Made by a program: the position numbers and the translations under genes. Of a DNA stretch of 14,821 nucleotides, positions 6,829-14,714 are shown in pieces (position 1 is the stretch's first letter; each line of letters begins with the position of its first letter). This DNA comes from an uncultured Moheibacter sp. (GTDB lineage Bacteria > Bacteroidota > Bacteroidia > Flavobacteriales > Weeksellaceae): NCBI GenBank assembly GCA_937875605.1, contig CALLXZ010000265.1, positions 1 through 14,821 on the forward strand, read 5' to 3'. Under the pieces are notes generated by a model. It was not told the DNA's origin, did not search any database, and saw only the letters and a list, made by a program, of their open reading frames with translations.

Positions 6829-8628
6829 TTATCGATTTTCGATTTTAGCTAAAAGAGAAATGGGTGTATCTTCCAGATTTCCGTTTAATTTGTTTCGAAC
6901 TCGATTCCATGTAACGCGAATGGTTGATGGAGAAACGCCCAATGCATTTGCCATTTCTTTATGATTCAAATCCAATTTGGTGAGCATCAGATAACGGAGT
7001 TCTGAGGGAGTGATTTTTGGGAAAGAATCACGCACATTTGAAATGAAGTTTGGGTGGATTTTATCAAAGCTGGACTGAAATAAACTCCAGTCGTCTTCTG
7101 TCAGAATTTTTGTAGAACGAAGTTCGTTCAGCGTTGCATTTAATTCTTTTTGTTCGAGCGAATATTCCAATTTTATTTTTTCGAGTTCTTCAGTCATTTT
7201 TCCCATCATATCGTCATTTCGTTTGATTCGTTTGACGAAATTTCCGATTTGTTGTTTTGCCCTCACTAAATCTTCTTCTGTTTTTAATCGTTCCAGTTCG
7301 GCGATACGTTGATTAATTAGAAACATTTCTTTTTCTTTTTTCTTTTTCCGACGGGTGAAAAAGAGAAGCGTAAGGATGGAGCAGAGGAGAAGCAATAGAA
7401 TAGAAACAGAGGCGCTGTACCGAAATTTCATTTCCGATTTTTCTTTTTGCTGCCGAGCGATGGTGTTTTGAATTTCGCTTATTCGCAATTGGTCTTGAGA
7501 TATTTTTACAATTGCCGAATTGTATTTGGTGTTGCCATATTTCTGTGCAGCGTCCAGGCTATCCTTATAGAGCAAAGCTTCTTTATAATTATTTTTTTTC
7601 AAATGATACAAATAATTATTTTCATAATGTCCTTTTTTTGCAACTTCAAATTGCTGCTGCTCACCGAATTGGAAATTTTCTTTGTGTTGGAAATATTTTT
7701 TTTCGGCTATCTGTATATAAAGGAACGCTTGGTCGAGCGAATCTGATTCTAAATAAGCGTTTGCAAGAGAAACACAGGCATTTTGGGGAATTTCGGGGTA
7801 TTCGGATCTGTTTTTGTTCAACTCATAATTATTTTTAAAATAAATCAAAGCATTTGGATAATCCTTTTTTTTAAGCAATACTTTTCCGATATTTCCTGAA
7901 ATTAAACCTATCCAAACCTCATTTTTATACGTTTTAGCTTTTTTTAAACCTATGTTCAAATAATAATTTGCGCTGTCAAGTTCCTCGAGGTTTAGAAAAG
8001 ATAATCCCAATGTATTGTACCGTTGAATATCCAGATTTTCATTGAATTTTGGAAGACGTGTTGAAATCCTCATCAAATCAATGGCTTCACTGTAATTTTT
8101 AAAAAAATAATAATTCAAAGAAAGATCATGGAGGTATTTTCCCATATTTGGGACTTTTTCATATCCTATTTCGTCAAATATTTTTTGAGCTTTGAGAGAA
8201 TTTTTAAAAGATTTTCCGTATTGTTCTAAAATAAATTGATTTTGCCCAATTTGATGAAAACAGATTGCTTTATAGAGTCTGTCGTTTTCGTATTTATTTA
8301 TGAGTCCCTCAAATGTTTCAATTCTCTTTTGAGCATCTTTCTCGAAAAATGTAAATCGTGTTGCATTTAGAAACCGGATTTCTTTCTCCAGCTCTGTATC
8401 TTTCTCTTTTTGAGCAAAATCAGAAGCGATGTTTAAGGTTTTCTCTATGATGCTATAATTCACATACGGTTCTTCAAATATTCCATTTATGTAACGGATT
8501 CGGTCATTTGAAGACTTCATTTGTTTTAATTTCTGTTCTAAATTATCAGGCAGTGATTGTGCGTTTGAATTTAGGGAAATAAAAGCAAAGAATAGAAAGG
8601 GCAAAAACAAAAACTTAGAATAAGTCAT
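6829..8628 (-). CDS. Membrane-anchored TPR regulator with C-terminal LuxR-type HTH (paralogue 1)
   Basis: At 599 residues it is identical in length to its neighbour at 4705-6504 and has the same architecture: signal peptide (hydrophobic 5-18, likely cleavage near SNAQ at 21-24), predicted periplasmic TPR-like helices (about 60-365; for example YFFKNYSEAIDLM, LLKKKDYPNALIYF, LKKNNYKEALLY), a membrane helix at 405-424 followed by a run of Arg/Lys (positive-inside), coiled coil (about 430-505) and HTH (about 540-583; SELRYLMLTKLDL, EMANALGVSPSTIRVTWNRVRNKL). The two proteins agree best in the C-terminal 90 residues and diverge in the sensor part, suggesting duplication followed by different input signals. 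The start is ATG at 8628. It diverges from rpsL across 206 bp; a weak -7-like TATATTAG is at 8687-8680. No phosphorylation domain is present. Confidence 0.87.
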   Translation of the reverse strand: MTYSKFLFLPFLFFAFISLNSNAQSLPDNLEQKLKQMKSSNDRIRYINGIFEEPYVNYSIIEKTLNIASDFAQKEKDTELEKEIRFLNATRFTFFEKDAQKRIETFEGLINKYENDRLYKAICFHQIGQNQFILEQYGKSFKNSLKAQKIFDEIGYEKVPNMGKYLHDLSLNYYFFKNYSEAIDLMRISTRLPKFNENLDIQRYNTLGLSFLNLEELDSANYYLNIGLKKAKTYKNEVWIGLISGNIGKVLLKKKDYPNALIYFKNNYELNKNRSEYPEIPQNACVSLANAYLESDSLDQAFLYIQIAEKKYFQHKENFQFGEQQQFEVAKKGHYENNYLYHLKKNNYKEALLYKDSLDAAQKYGNTKYNSAIVKISQDQLRISEIQNTIARQQKEKSEMKFRYSASVSILLLLLCSILTLLFFTRRKKKKEKEMFLINQRIAELERLKTEEDLVRAKQQIGNFVKRIKRNDDMMGKMTEELEKIKLEYSLEQKELNATLNELRSTKILTEDDWSLFQSSFDKIHPNFISNVRDSFPKITPSELRYLMLTKLDLNHKEMANALGVSPSTIRVTWNRVRNKLNGNLEDTPISLLAKIENR

Positions 8629-8767
8629 GTCTCAAATTAATTTTTTTATCGAAAAAATTATCAACGGTTACAAAATTAACTAATATAAATTAAGGTTAAC
8701 GATAACTTGGGAAAATTAGCATTAAGTTAAATTCAGAAGAGAAAAAATGAAATTTTTCAGTAAAGAT

Positions 8768-8797
8768 TTGTATAATAAATTGAAAATCGTACTTTTG
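8768..8797 (+). promoter_or_regulatory. Promoter of the str operon
   Basis: TTG at 8768-8770, a spacer of exactly 19 bp, and TACTTTTG at 8790-8797 give a complete match to the Bacteroidota housekeeping promoter TTG-N19-TAnnTTTG. Transcription would start near 8803, leaving a leader of about 30 nt before the rpsL ATG. No Shine-Dalgarno sequence is visible in the A/T-rich leader, as is usual for this phylum. Confidence 0.88.
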
Positions 8798-8834
8798 CAA
8801 TCCCAAAAAATGGGGTTAAACATATTTTTATAGT

Positions 8835-9218
8835 ATGCCAACAATACAACAATTAGTAAGAAAAGGAAGAACAAAACTAGCCAAGAAGAGTAAATCGGCT
8901 GCTTTGGAATCATGTCCTCAACGTCGTGGAGTATGTACACGTGTGTACACGACTACACCTAAGAAACCTAACTCAGCGATGCGTAAAGTAGCGCGTGTTA
9001 GATTATCAAACGGTAAAGAAGTCAACGCTTACATCGGAGGAGAAGGACACAATTTGCAGGAGCACTCGATAGTATTGGTTAGAGGAGGAAGGGTAAAAGA
9101 TTTACCTGGTGTACGTTACCACATCGTTCGTGGTGCGTTGGATACCGCAGGAGTTAACAAAAGAACTCAACGTAGAAGTAAGTATGGTGCTAAAAGACCA
9201 AAAGAGAAAAAATCTTAA
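8835..9218 (+). CDS. rpsL: 30S ribosomal protein S12
   Basis: This complete 127-residue S12 starts [12 protein letters not shown] and carries the two conserved decoding-centre loops: [13 protein letters not shown] (39-51) and [14 protein letters not shown] (83-96). S12 sits at the A site of the small subunit and monitors codon-anticodon pairing. Lys43 and Lys88 are both present, so the usual streptomycin-resistance substitutions at these sites are absent. Asp89 is the residue methylthiolated by RimO in many bacteria. It is first in the str operon, about 30 nt after the predicted transcription start, and rpsG follows after 15 nt. Confidence 0.99.
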   Translation: MPTIQQLVRKGRTKLAKKSKSAALESCPQRRGVCTRVYTTTPKKPNSAMRKVARVRLSNGKEVNAYIGGEGHNLQEHSIVLVRGGRVKDLPGVRYHIVRGALDTAGVNKRTQRRSKYGAKRPKEKKS

Positions 9219-9233
9219 AAACAACTTTGAGAA

Positions 9234-9710
9234 ATGAGAAAGACAAAAGCTAAAAAAAGACCGTTACTTCCAGATCCAAAGTTTAATGATCAATTGGTAA
9301 CTCGTTTTGTAAACAACATGATGTACGATGGTAAAAAAAGTATTGCTTTCAATATTTTTTATGATGCCATGGAAATCGTAGAAAAAAGAAAAGAAAATGC
9401 TGACAAAACAGCATTGGAAATATGGAAAGATGCTTTAACTAACGTTATGCCACACGTAGAGGTTCGTTCTCGTCGTGTAGGTGGAGCTACTTTCCAGATT
9501 CCTATGGAAATCCGTCCGGACAGAAAAATCGCTACAGCTATGAAGTGGTTAATTATGTACTCCAGAAGACGTAACGAGAAATCAATGGCTCAGAAATTAG
9601 CCGGAGAAATCATTGCTGCTGCAAAAGAAGAAGGAGCTGCTGTAAAAAAACGTCAGGATACACATAAAATGGCAGAAGCCAACAAAGCATTCTCACACTT
9701 TAGAGTATAA
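9234..9710 (+). CDS. rpsG: 30S ribosomal protein S7
   Basis: This complete 158-residue S7 begins [18 protein letters not shown]7 nucleates assembly of the 30S head and contacts the E-site tRNA. Recognisable blocks are [17 protein letters not shown] (22-38), [24 protein letters not shown] (written here only as the RSRRVGG core, 78-84) and the basic WLIMYSRRR helix (105-113). Length and C-terminal tail (KAFSHFRV) are normal for the family. It lies between rpsL (15-nt gap) and fusA (5-nt gap) in the standard str-operon order. Confidence 0.99.
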   Translation: MRKTKAKKRPLLPDPKFNDQLVTRFVNNMMYDGKKSIAFNIFYDAMEIVEKRKENADKTALEIWKDALTNVMPHVEVRSRRVGGATFQIPMEIRPDRKIATAMKWLIMYSRRRNEKSMAQKLAGEIIAAAKEEGAAVKKRQDTHKMAEANKAFSHFRV

Positions 9711-9715
9711 TTAAG

Positions 9716-11842
9716 ATGGCAAGAGATTTAAAATATACAAGAAATATCGGTATTGCTGCTCACATTGATGCAGGGAAGACCACAACAACTGAGCGTATTT
9801 TGTTCTATTCAGGTAAAAACCATAAAATTGGTGAAACTCATGATGGAGCATCTACAACAGACTGGATGGAGCAAGAAGCAGAAAGAGGTATTACTATCAC
9901 TTCTGCCGCAGTAACCGTTGATTGGAAATTTCCAACAGAACAAGGGAAGCCGCTTCCTGATGCCAAAGATTACCATTTTAACATTATTGATACTCCCGGT
10001 CACGTTGACTTTACCGTTGAGGTAAACCGTTCATTGCGTGTATTAGACGGATTAGTGTTCTTATTTTCAGCAGTTGATGGTGTAGAACCACAATCTGAAA
10101 CCAACTGGCGTTTGGCTGACAATTACAAAGTTCCGCGTATGGGATTTGTAAACAAAATGGACAGACAAGGTTCTGACTTTTTGAAAGTTTGTCAACAAGT
10201 AAAAGATATGTTAGGTTCTAATGCAGTTCCTATCGTATTACCAATTGGTGAAGAAGCAGACTTTAAAGGAGTGGTTGACTTGATTAAAAACCGTGCGATT
10301 GTATGGCATGATGAGAATAACGGAGCTACTTTCGATATTGTTCCGATTCCGGAAGAAATGATTGATGAGGTAAATCAACACAGAGGTAGATTGATTGAGG
10401 AAGTTGCAGGATATGACGATGGTCTTTTGGAAAAATATATGGAAGATCCGGAATCAATCACTGAAGAAGAAATCAACAACGCATTGCGTGCCGCTACATT
10501 GGATATGTCAATTATCCCAATGACTTGTGGTTCTTCTTTCAAAAACAAAGGAGTTCAATTTATGTTGGATGGAGTTTGTCGTTATCTTCCTTCTCCTATG
10601 GATAAAGAAGCAATCGAAGGGATTAATCCTGATACTGACGAATCAATTTCAAGAAAGCCGTCTGTATCAGATCCTTTTTCTGCTTTGGCTTTCAAAATTG
10701 CAACAGATCCATTCGTAGGGCGTTTGGCATTCTTCAGAGCTTACTCAGGAGGATTGGATGCAGGTTCGTATGTCTTGAATACTCGTTCAGGAAATAAAGA
10801 ACGTATTTCACGTATATTCCAAATGCATGCTAATAAGCAAGAGCCAATAGAAAGAATCGAAGCAGGAGATATCGGAGCAGCTGTTGGGTTTAAAGATATC
10901 AAAACGGGAGATACTTTATGTGATGAAAAACATCCAATTGTATTAGAAAGTATGGATTTCCCTGATCCTGTAATCGGTATTGCGGTTGAACCCAAAACGA
11001 AAGCAGATATGGATAAAATGGGTATGGCTTTGGCTAAATTGGCTGAAGAAGATCCAACTTTTCAAGTTCGAACTGATCAAGCTTCAGGTCAAACAATTAT
11101 CTCAGGTATGGGTGAGCTTCACTTGGACATCATCGTAGACCGTATGCGTCGTGAGTTCAAAGTAGAAGTAAATCAAGGTCAACCTCAAGTAGAATACAAA
11201 GAAGCATTTACATTGACTGCTAATCACCGTGAAGTTTACAAAAAACAAACCGGTGGTCGTGGTAAATTTGCAGACATCGTATTTGAAATCGGACCTGCGG
11301 AAGAAGGAAAAGTTGGTTTAGAGTTTGTATCTTCCATTAAAGGAGGTAACGTTCCAAAAGAATATGTTCCATCTATTGAAAAAGGATTCAAATCGGCTAT
11401 GAAAAATGGTCCTTTGGCCGGCTACGAAATGGACTCTATGAAAGTTACCTTGTTAGATGGATCTTTCCACCCTGTTGACTCTGACCAGTTATCGTTTGAG
11501 TTGGCTGCAAAATTAGGTTACAAAGAAGCGGCTCGTGCTGCAAAAGCTGTAATCCTTGAGCCAATCATGAAATTGGAAGTGTTGACACCGGAAGAAAATA
11601 TGGGTGACGTAGTAGGTGACCTGAACCGTCGTAGAGGTACTGTAAATGGTATGGACGACAGAGCAGGCGCAAAAGTTATCAAAGCTTTTGTTCCACTTTC
11701 TGAAATGTTTGGGTATGTAACTTCTTTACGTACACTGACTTCAGGTCGTGCAACTTCTACTATGGAATTTGATCACTACGAACCGGCTCCAAACAATGTC
11801 GCGGAAGAAGTTATCGCTAAATCAAAAGGTGCAACTGTTTAA
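9716..11842 (+). CDS. fusA: Translation elongation factor G
   Basis: This 708-residue EF-G is the GTPase that drives translocation of tRNA and mRNA on the ribosome and, with RRF, recycling. The P-loop is AHIDAGKT (15-22), switch I contains RGIT (57-60), switch II DTPGH (92-96), and NKMD (146-149) gives guanine specificity. Domains II-V follow in order, with the domain IV loop in [15 protein letters not shown] and a normal C-terminus. A short insert (about 71-88) between switch I and DTPGH is present, which I recall from other Bacteroidota. It starts 5 nt after rpsG and ends 10 nt before rpsJ. Position inside the str operon identifies it as the main EF-G rather than a divergent paralogue, though some Bacteroidota carry a second copy elsewhere. 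Confidence 0.98.
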   Translation: MARDLKYTRNIGIAAHIDAGKTTTTERILFYSGKNHKIGETHDGASTTDWMEQEAERGITITSAAVTVDWKFPTEQGKPLPDAKDYHFNIIDTPGHVDFTVEVNRSLRVLDGLVFLFSAVDGVEPQSETNWRLADNYKVPRMGFVNKMDRQGSDFLKVCQQVKDMLGSNAVPIVLPIGEEADFKGVVDLIKNRAIVWHDENNGATFDIVPIPEEMIDEVNQHRGRLIEEVAGYDDGLLEKYMEDPESITEEEINNALRAATLDMSIIPMTCGSSFKNKGVQFMLDGVCRYLPSPMDKEAIEGINPDTDESISRKPSVSDPFSALAFKIATDPFVGRLAFFRAYSGGLDAGSYVLNTRSGNKERISRIFQMHANKQEPIERIEAGDIGAAVGFKDIKTGDTLCDEKHPIVLESMDFPDPVIGIAVEPKTKADMDKMGMALAKLAEEDPTFQVRTDQASGQTIISGMGELHLDIIVDRMRREFKVEVNQGQPQVEYKEAFTLTANHREVYKKQTGGRGKFADIVFEIGPAEEGKVGLEFVSSIKGGNVPKEYVPSIEKGFKSAMKNGPLAGYEMDSMKVTLLDGSFHPVDSDQLSFELAAKLGYKEAARAAKAVILEPIMKLEVLTPEENMGDVVGDLNRRRGTVNGMDDRAGAKVIKAFVPLSEMFGYVTSLRTLTSGRATSTMEFDHYEPAPNNVAEEVIAKSKGATV

Positions 11843-11852
11843 TCTTTAAGAA

Positions 11853-12158
11853 ATGAGTCAAAAAATCAGAATAAAACTAAAATCATACGATCATAATTTG
11901 GTAGATAAATCTGCCGAGAAAATCGTGAAAACTGTAAAATCTACAGGTGCAGTTGTAAACGGACCTATTCCATTACCAACTAACAAGAGAATCTTTACAG
12001 TATTGAGATCTCCGCACGTAAACAAAAAAGCGCGCGAGCAGTTTCAATTAAGTGCTCACAAAAGATTGTTGGACATCTACAGTTCATCATCCAAAACAGT
12101 TGATGCCTTGATGAAACTGGAGCTTCCAAGTGGAGTAGAAGTAGAAATTAAAGTGTAG
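11853..12158 (+). CDS. rpsJ: 30S ribosomal protein S10 (NusE)
   Basis: This complete 101-residue S10 starts [20 protein letters not shown] and contains the conserved [20 protein letters not shown] region (37-56) and the [10 protein letters not shown] block (67-76). S10 is part of the 30S head and doubles as NusE in transcription antitermination and as a bridge between NusG and the ribosome. It is the fourth gene of the operon, 10 nt after fusA. In many bacteria of this phylum rplC and the rest of the S10 cluster follow directly, but here a strong terminator begins 22 nt after the stop codon and the next gene is on the opposite strand. Confidence 0.98.
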   Translation: MSQKIRIKLKSYDHNLVDKSAEKIVKTVKSTGAVVNGPIPLPTNKRIFTVLRSPHVNKKAREQFQLSAHKRLLDIYSSSSKTVDALMKLELPSGVEVEIKV

Positions 12159-12179
12159 TTATACAAGATTGAAAAATAG

Positions 12180-12207
12180 AAATCCGCCTCAAAAGGGCGG
12201 ATTTTTT
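12180..12207 (+). terminator. Rho-independent terminator of the str operon
   Basis: AAATCCGCC at 12180-12188 pairs with GGCGGATTT at 12196-12204 (9 bp, 7-nt loop), and the stem runs into a T-tract ending at 12207. This is a textbook intrinsic terminator 22 nt after the rpsJ stop codon. Confidence 0.92.
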
Positions 12208-12485
12208 CATGAATAAAACTTTTATTCGTTTGGTATTTGGGAGATGTTCATAAAGAAAACTTCATAAGTGAGTTTTTCTCTGTTGCTCTGATTTGATGCC
12301 TTTTGTCATACCTATCCATAGACAAAGAAAAAGAACCATGTAACAATTTTCTGTAAGTGTAGAAAAAAATGCTCTCACTTCGCATCATGTATTTATTAGC
12401 GGTATCATCGGAAAATTGAGGATTACTTACCAAAATCTGAATTTAATAAAGATAAATGGATTTTTATAATTTAGGTTTATAAAAA

Positions 12486-12520
12486 GAAAAAAGGATCAGC
12501 ATTTTGCCAATCCCTTTTTC
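12486..12520 (-). terminator. Terminator of the glycosyltransferase gene
   Basis: On the minus strand GAAAAAGGGAT pairs with ATCCTTTTTTC across a 13-nt apical region, with one bulged base, followed by CTTTTTAT. It lies 38 nt after the stop codon of the minus-strand glycosyltransferase gene. The A-rich left arm gives the plus strand a T-tract as well, so it may also work in the other direction. Confidence 0.7.
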
Positions 12521-12557
12521 TTTTTGGATTTAGATTTGAATTAAAATTAATTAGGTA

Positions 12558-13955
12558 TTAACGGGTTAACCAACCTCCATTTTTTACAGTTAGAATAGAA
12601 AATGGAAAAATCCAAAAAAGTGCGAACATATAGAATACGCTGTAGGGATAAGCCCACAGAGCATCTATGAAATTATATTGTTTGGTAAAAAAAAGCATTT
12701 GAATACTTGAAAATATGAAAGTTGCTACCAAAGCAGAACTTACATATAAAAAGGGATGCGTAAATAAGAAATAAAACATCAGAATAACCAATGGAAACGC
12801 AAGAAGCAATTTGATCCACTGATTAAGAAATATAAAACGTGCTCCCGCTTTATTTTTTTCTCTAAAGTTTTTAAACACAAAACTATTCATCGCTAATGTT
12901 TCTCTTACATTGCTTCGTCCCCAACGGGTAAACATTTTGTGGAGATTTCTAAAACCGGTTGGTGTGTTAGTCAAAACATTTGCATTTCTTTGAAAATTCA
13001 CATCGTACCCTTGTTTCAAAATCAAATTTGTCATTGCTCTGTCTTCGCCGATTGTCGCGTATTTTCCCATAAATTTTTGTTCGATCCAATTCTCTAATGA
13101 ATGTAATACAGCTTCTCTTTTATAAGCAGACAACGCGCCGGGCGTACAAAGCACAAATCCTAACGAACTCTGTGCAGCACGAACAAATTCAAAACTAAAC
13201 ACAAAACTTACGTTCAGCATTTTCGGGATAATTCCTTGTTTTTTGTTCAATACTTTTACATTTCCGGCAACTCCACCACAATTTTTATTAACCACAAACG
13301 GACTCAATAAATTTCGAATGGTATCTTTTTCGACAACCGAATCGCTGTCGATGGTAATGAAAACCTCGCCGGTTCCGGTTGTGAAACCTCTGTGTAAAGC
13401 ATGACGTTTTCCCCGGTTTTCGGGTTGTTGATAAACCGTCAAGGAATGATTCAAATCCGCATTCGCCTTGTTAATCCAATACCAAGTATCATCTTTACTT
13501 CCGTCATCTATAGCGATGACTTCCATTTTTTCTTTTGGGAAATTACTTGCTGCAATGCTCAACAAAGTTTCATAAACCAATCTTCCTTCGTTGTAAGCCG
13601 GAACGATGATCGTACAGGTGGGAAGTGCGTCGTCAATCACGGATTGGATGGGTTTATATTTGATGTATAAATAGGCAATATAGATCAGAAATAAAACCTG
13701 AAAGATCAACGTTACCAACAAAGAGTAAACCATAATCTGTCCGGGAATAGTTTCCATTCTCTGGAAATGAATTTCCTCAAAATAGGGGCGAAAATTATTG
13801 ACCGCATAAATTGCACTAAACATTAAAATCTGAACACCAACCAGAATTCCAAAATCTCTTTTGCTTAAATCCTTTAATTTCGATATCGAAAACCAGTTTC
13901 TAACAGTTGAAATCTCGGTTTCTTCCACAATGCTTTTTTCCATTTCTCTTATCAT
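12558..13955 (-). CDS. Membrane family-2 glycosyltransferase, hyaluronan synthase/NodC-like
   Basis: This 465-residue protein has predicted membrane helices at about 34-54 and 74-98, a cytoplasmic GT-A domain (about 112-350), and C-terminal helices at about 380-397, 401-423 and 433-456. Catalytic motifs are VPAYNEG (118-124), DDGSKDD (150-156), the DxD motif DSDS (203-206), GEDRAMTN (303-310) with the base Asp305, and TRWGRSNVRE (343-352). GALSAYKREA and the GEDR..TN and RW.RS..RE blocks resemble hyaluronan synthases and NodC more than PgaC. It probably polymerises and exports a beta-linked polysaccharide from UDP-sugars. Position 341 is Met where the processive QxxRW motif has Gln. Start: ATG at 13955 or the fifth codon. 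It lies 108 bp downstream of the response regulator on the same strand, with a triple dyad array between them. The polymer is unknown. Confidence 0.85.
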   Translation of the reverse strand: MIREMEKSIVEETEISTVRNWFSISKLKDLSKRDFGILVGVQILMFSAIYAVNNFRPYFEEIHFQRMETIPGQIMVYSLLVTLIFQVLFLIYIAYLYIKYKPIQSVIDDALPTCTIIVPAYNEGRLVYETLLSIAASNFPKEKMEVIAIDDGSKDDTWYWINKANADLNHSLTVYQQPENRGKRHALHRGFTTGTGEVFITIDSDSVVEKDTIRNLLSPFVVNKNCGGVAGNVKVLNKKQGIIPKMLNVSFVFSFEFVRAAQSSLGFVLCTPGALSAYKREAVLHSLENWIEQKFMGKYATIGEDRAMTNLILKQGYDVNFQRNANVLTNTPTGFRNLHKMFTRWGRSNVRETLAMNSFVFKNFREKNKAGARFIFLNQWIKLLLAFPLVILMFYFLFTHPFLYVSSALVATFIFSSIQMLFFTKQYNFIDALWAYPYSVFYMFALFWIFPFSILTVKNGGWLTR

Positions 13956-13975
13956 TTACTTAAAAATTGCTGATA

Positions 13976-13983
13976 CAAAGTAA
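13976..13983 (-). promoter_or_regulatory. Weak -7-like box of the glycosyltransferase gene
   Basis: The minus strand reads TTACTTTG, five of the six fixed bases of TAnnTTTG, 21 nt upstream of the first ATG at 13955. There is no TTG 19 nt upstream; that position falls inside the innermost dyad (13997-14006). A weak promoter with a dyad over its -33 region would fit one that needs an activator, or is blocked by a repressor. This is inference. Confidence 0.35.
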
Positions 13984-13996
13984 TGGGAAAATTGAA

Positions 13997-14054
13997 CCGA
14001 TATCGGCGAATTGCGTTCGATGTTTATCGAAGGATCTGTCGATATTTATCGACA
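13997..14054. promoter_or_regulatory. Array of three CGAT/ATCG dyads, likely operator sites
   Basis: Three inverted repeats follow one another on the plus strand: CCGATATCGG (13997-14006), TTCGATGTTTATCGAA (14016-14031) and TGTCGATATTTATCGACA (14037-14054). Their centres lie at 14001.5, 14023.5 and 14045.5, exactly 22 bp apart, or about two helical turns. The second and third share TCGAT(G/A)TTTATCGA; the first has the same CGAT/ATCG half-sites without the 4-bp spacer. They fill the gap between the response regulator gene and the glycosyltransferase gene, upstream of the latter's start. Binding by the adjacent NarL-type regulator is the simplest guess. Confidence 0.65.
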
Positions 14055-14063
14055 AGAAAGAAG

Positions 14064-14714
14064 TTAAATCGAATTATGAATACGCATCAGTTCAACTAAT
14101 TCAACTAAAGAATTTACTTTTAATTTCTCAAAAATCCGCTTTTTAAAAGTGCTGACGGTGTTTTGTTTTAGATCCAGGGCATTGGCTATTTCCAGATTTC
14201 CAGCGCCTTTTGCATAAAGTTCTGCAATCTGTAATTCCCTTTCAGAAAGACGATTCAGAGGATTTAAGAAATCTAGGTTATGAGAAGAAAGTTCCATTAG
14301 CTTCCGGGTGAAAGTAGGAAAGTAACTTCCATTTTGAATCATCTCCGAAACTGCATTTTGGATTTCGGATTCTTCGCTTAGTTTGCTTAGAAATCCATCT
14401 GCGCCTGCTTGAATGAATTTTAACGAATAATTTTCTTCTTCGAAACTCGTGAAAACCATAATTTTCACGTCAGGTTGCAATTCTTTGAATTCAGGAATGA
14501 CTGAAATACAATTTCCGTCTTGAAGTTCTGCATCTAAAATCGCGATGTCAAATGAATGTAGATTGATTTGTTTGCGGATTTGTTGTACGCTTGAAGCCGT
14601 AAATATTTCAAAGTTTTCGACCAGATCTTCTATAACCAATTGCATTCCTTGACGCACAATCATGTGATCATCTGCCAATAGAAATTTTAAAGTTTTTTGA
14701 TCGGATGAATTCAT
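14064..14714 (-). CDS. NarL/FixJ-family response regulator
   Basis: This 216-residue protein has an N-terminal receiver domain (about 8-128) with acidic pair Asp15-Asp16 (LADDHMIVRQG), phosphoacceptor Asp61 (AILDAELQDG), Thr89-Ser90 and Lys111. A LuxR-type HTH follows at about 155-200 (LSERELQIAELYAKG, EIANALDLKQNTVSTFKKRIFEKL). It would be phosphorylated by the histidine kinase encoded just upstream, whose TGA overlaps this gene's ATG (ATGA), so the two are co-translated partners. The ATG at 14714 gives the standard N-terminus. The next gene on the strand is a polysaccharide-type glycosyltransferase, with a three-dyad array in the gap, which makes that gene a likely target. The signal sensed is unknown. 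Confidence 0.93.
   Translation of the reverse strand: MNSSDQKTLKFLLADDHMIVRQGMQLVIEDLVENFEIFTASSVQQIRKQINLHSFDIAILDAELQDGNCISVIPEFKELQPDVKIMVFTSFEEENYSLKFIQAGADGFLSKLSEESEIQNAVSEMIQNGSYFPTFTRKLMELSSHNLDFLNPLNRLSERELQIAELYAKGAGNLEIANALDLKQNTVSTFKKRIFEKLKVNSLVELVELMRIHNSI

Larger units (their letters stand above)
12159..12557. other. 399-bp convergent intergenic tract
   Basis: This tract lies between rpsJ (plus) and the glycosyltransferase gene (minus). It contains the rpsJ terminator (12180-12207), the glycosyltransferase terminator (12486-12520), and about 280 bp between them in which I recognise nothing. The only minor structure seen is the dyad GAATAAAA-C-TTTTATTC at 12211-12227. A 61-codon minus-strand frame would need a TTG start and has no family features. 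Confidence 0.6.

Noticed and set aside
7447..7838. Two overlapping plus-strand frames with hydrophobic stretches
   Set aside because: Both are antisense to the secure TPR-LuxR gene at 6829-8628; the Phe/Ile-rich translation is the complement of Lys/Asn-rich codons.
8802..8814. CCCA-AAAAA-TGGG hairpin in the rpsL leader as an attenuator or protein-binding site
   Set aside because: The predicted transcription start falls within its left arm, the stem is only 4 bp, and nothing else supports regulation there.
8722..8940. Hydrophobic 72-codon minus-strand frame that looks like a small membrane protein
   Set aside because: It overlaps the str promoter and the start of rpsL antisense; the hydrophobic stretch comes from the complement of A-rich leader and Lys-rich codons.
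9716..11842. Possible GTPase-independent second EF-G
   Set aside because: All G motifs are intact and the gene lies in the standard str-operon position, so it is the ordinary EF-G.
12248..12433. 61-codon minus-strand frame downstream of rpsJ
   Set aside because: It would start with TTG, has no promoter-like box or family features, and the composition looks random.
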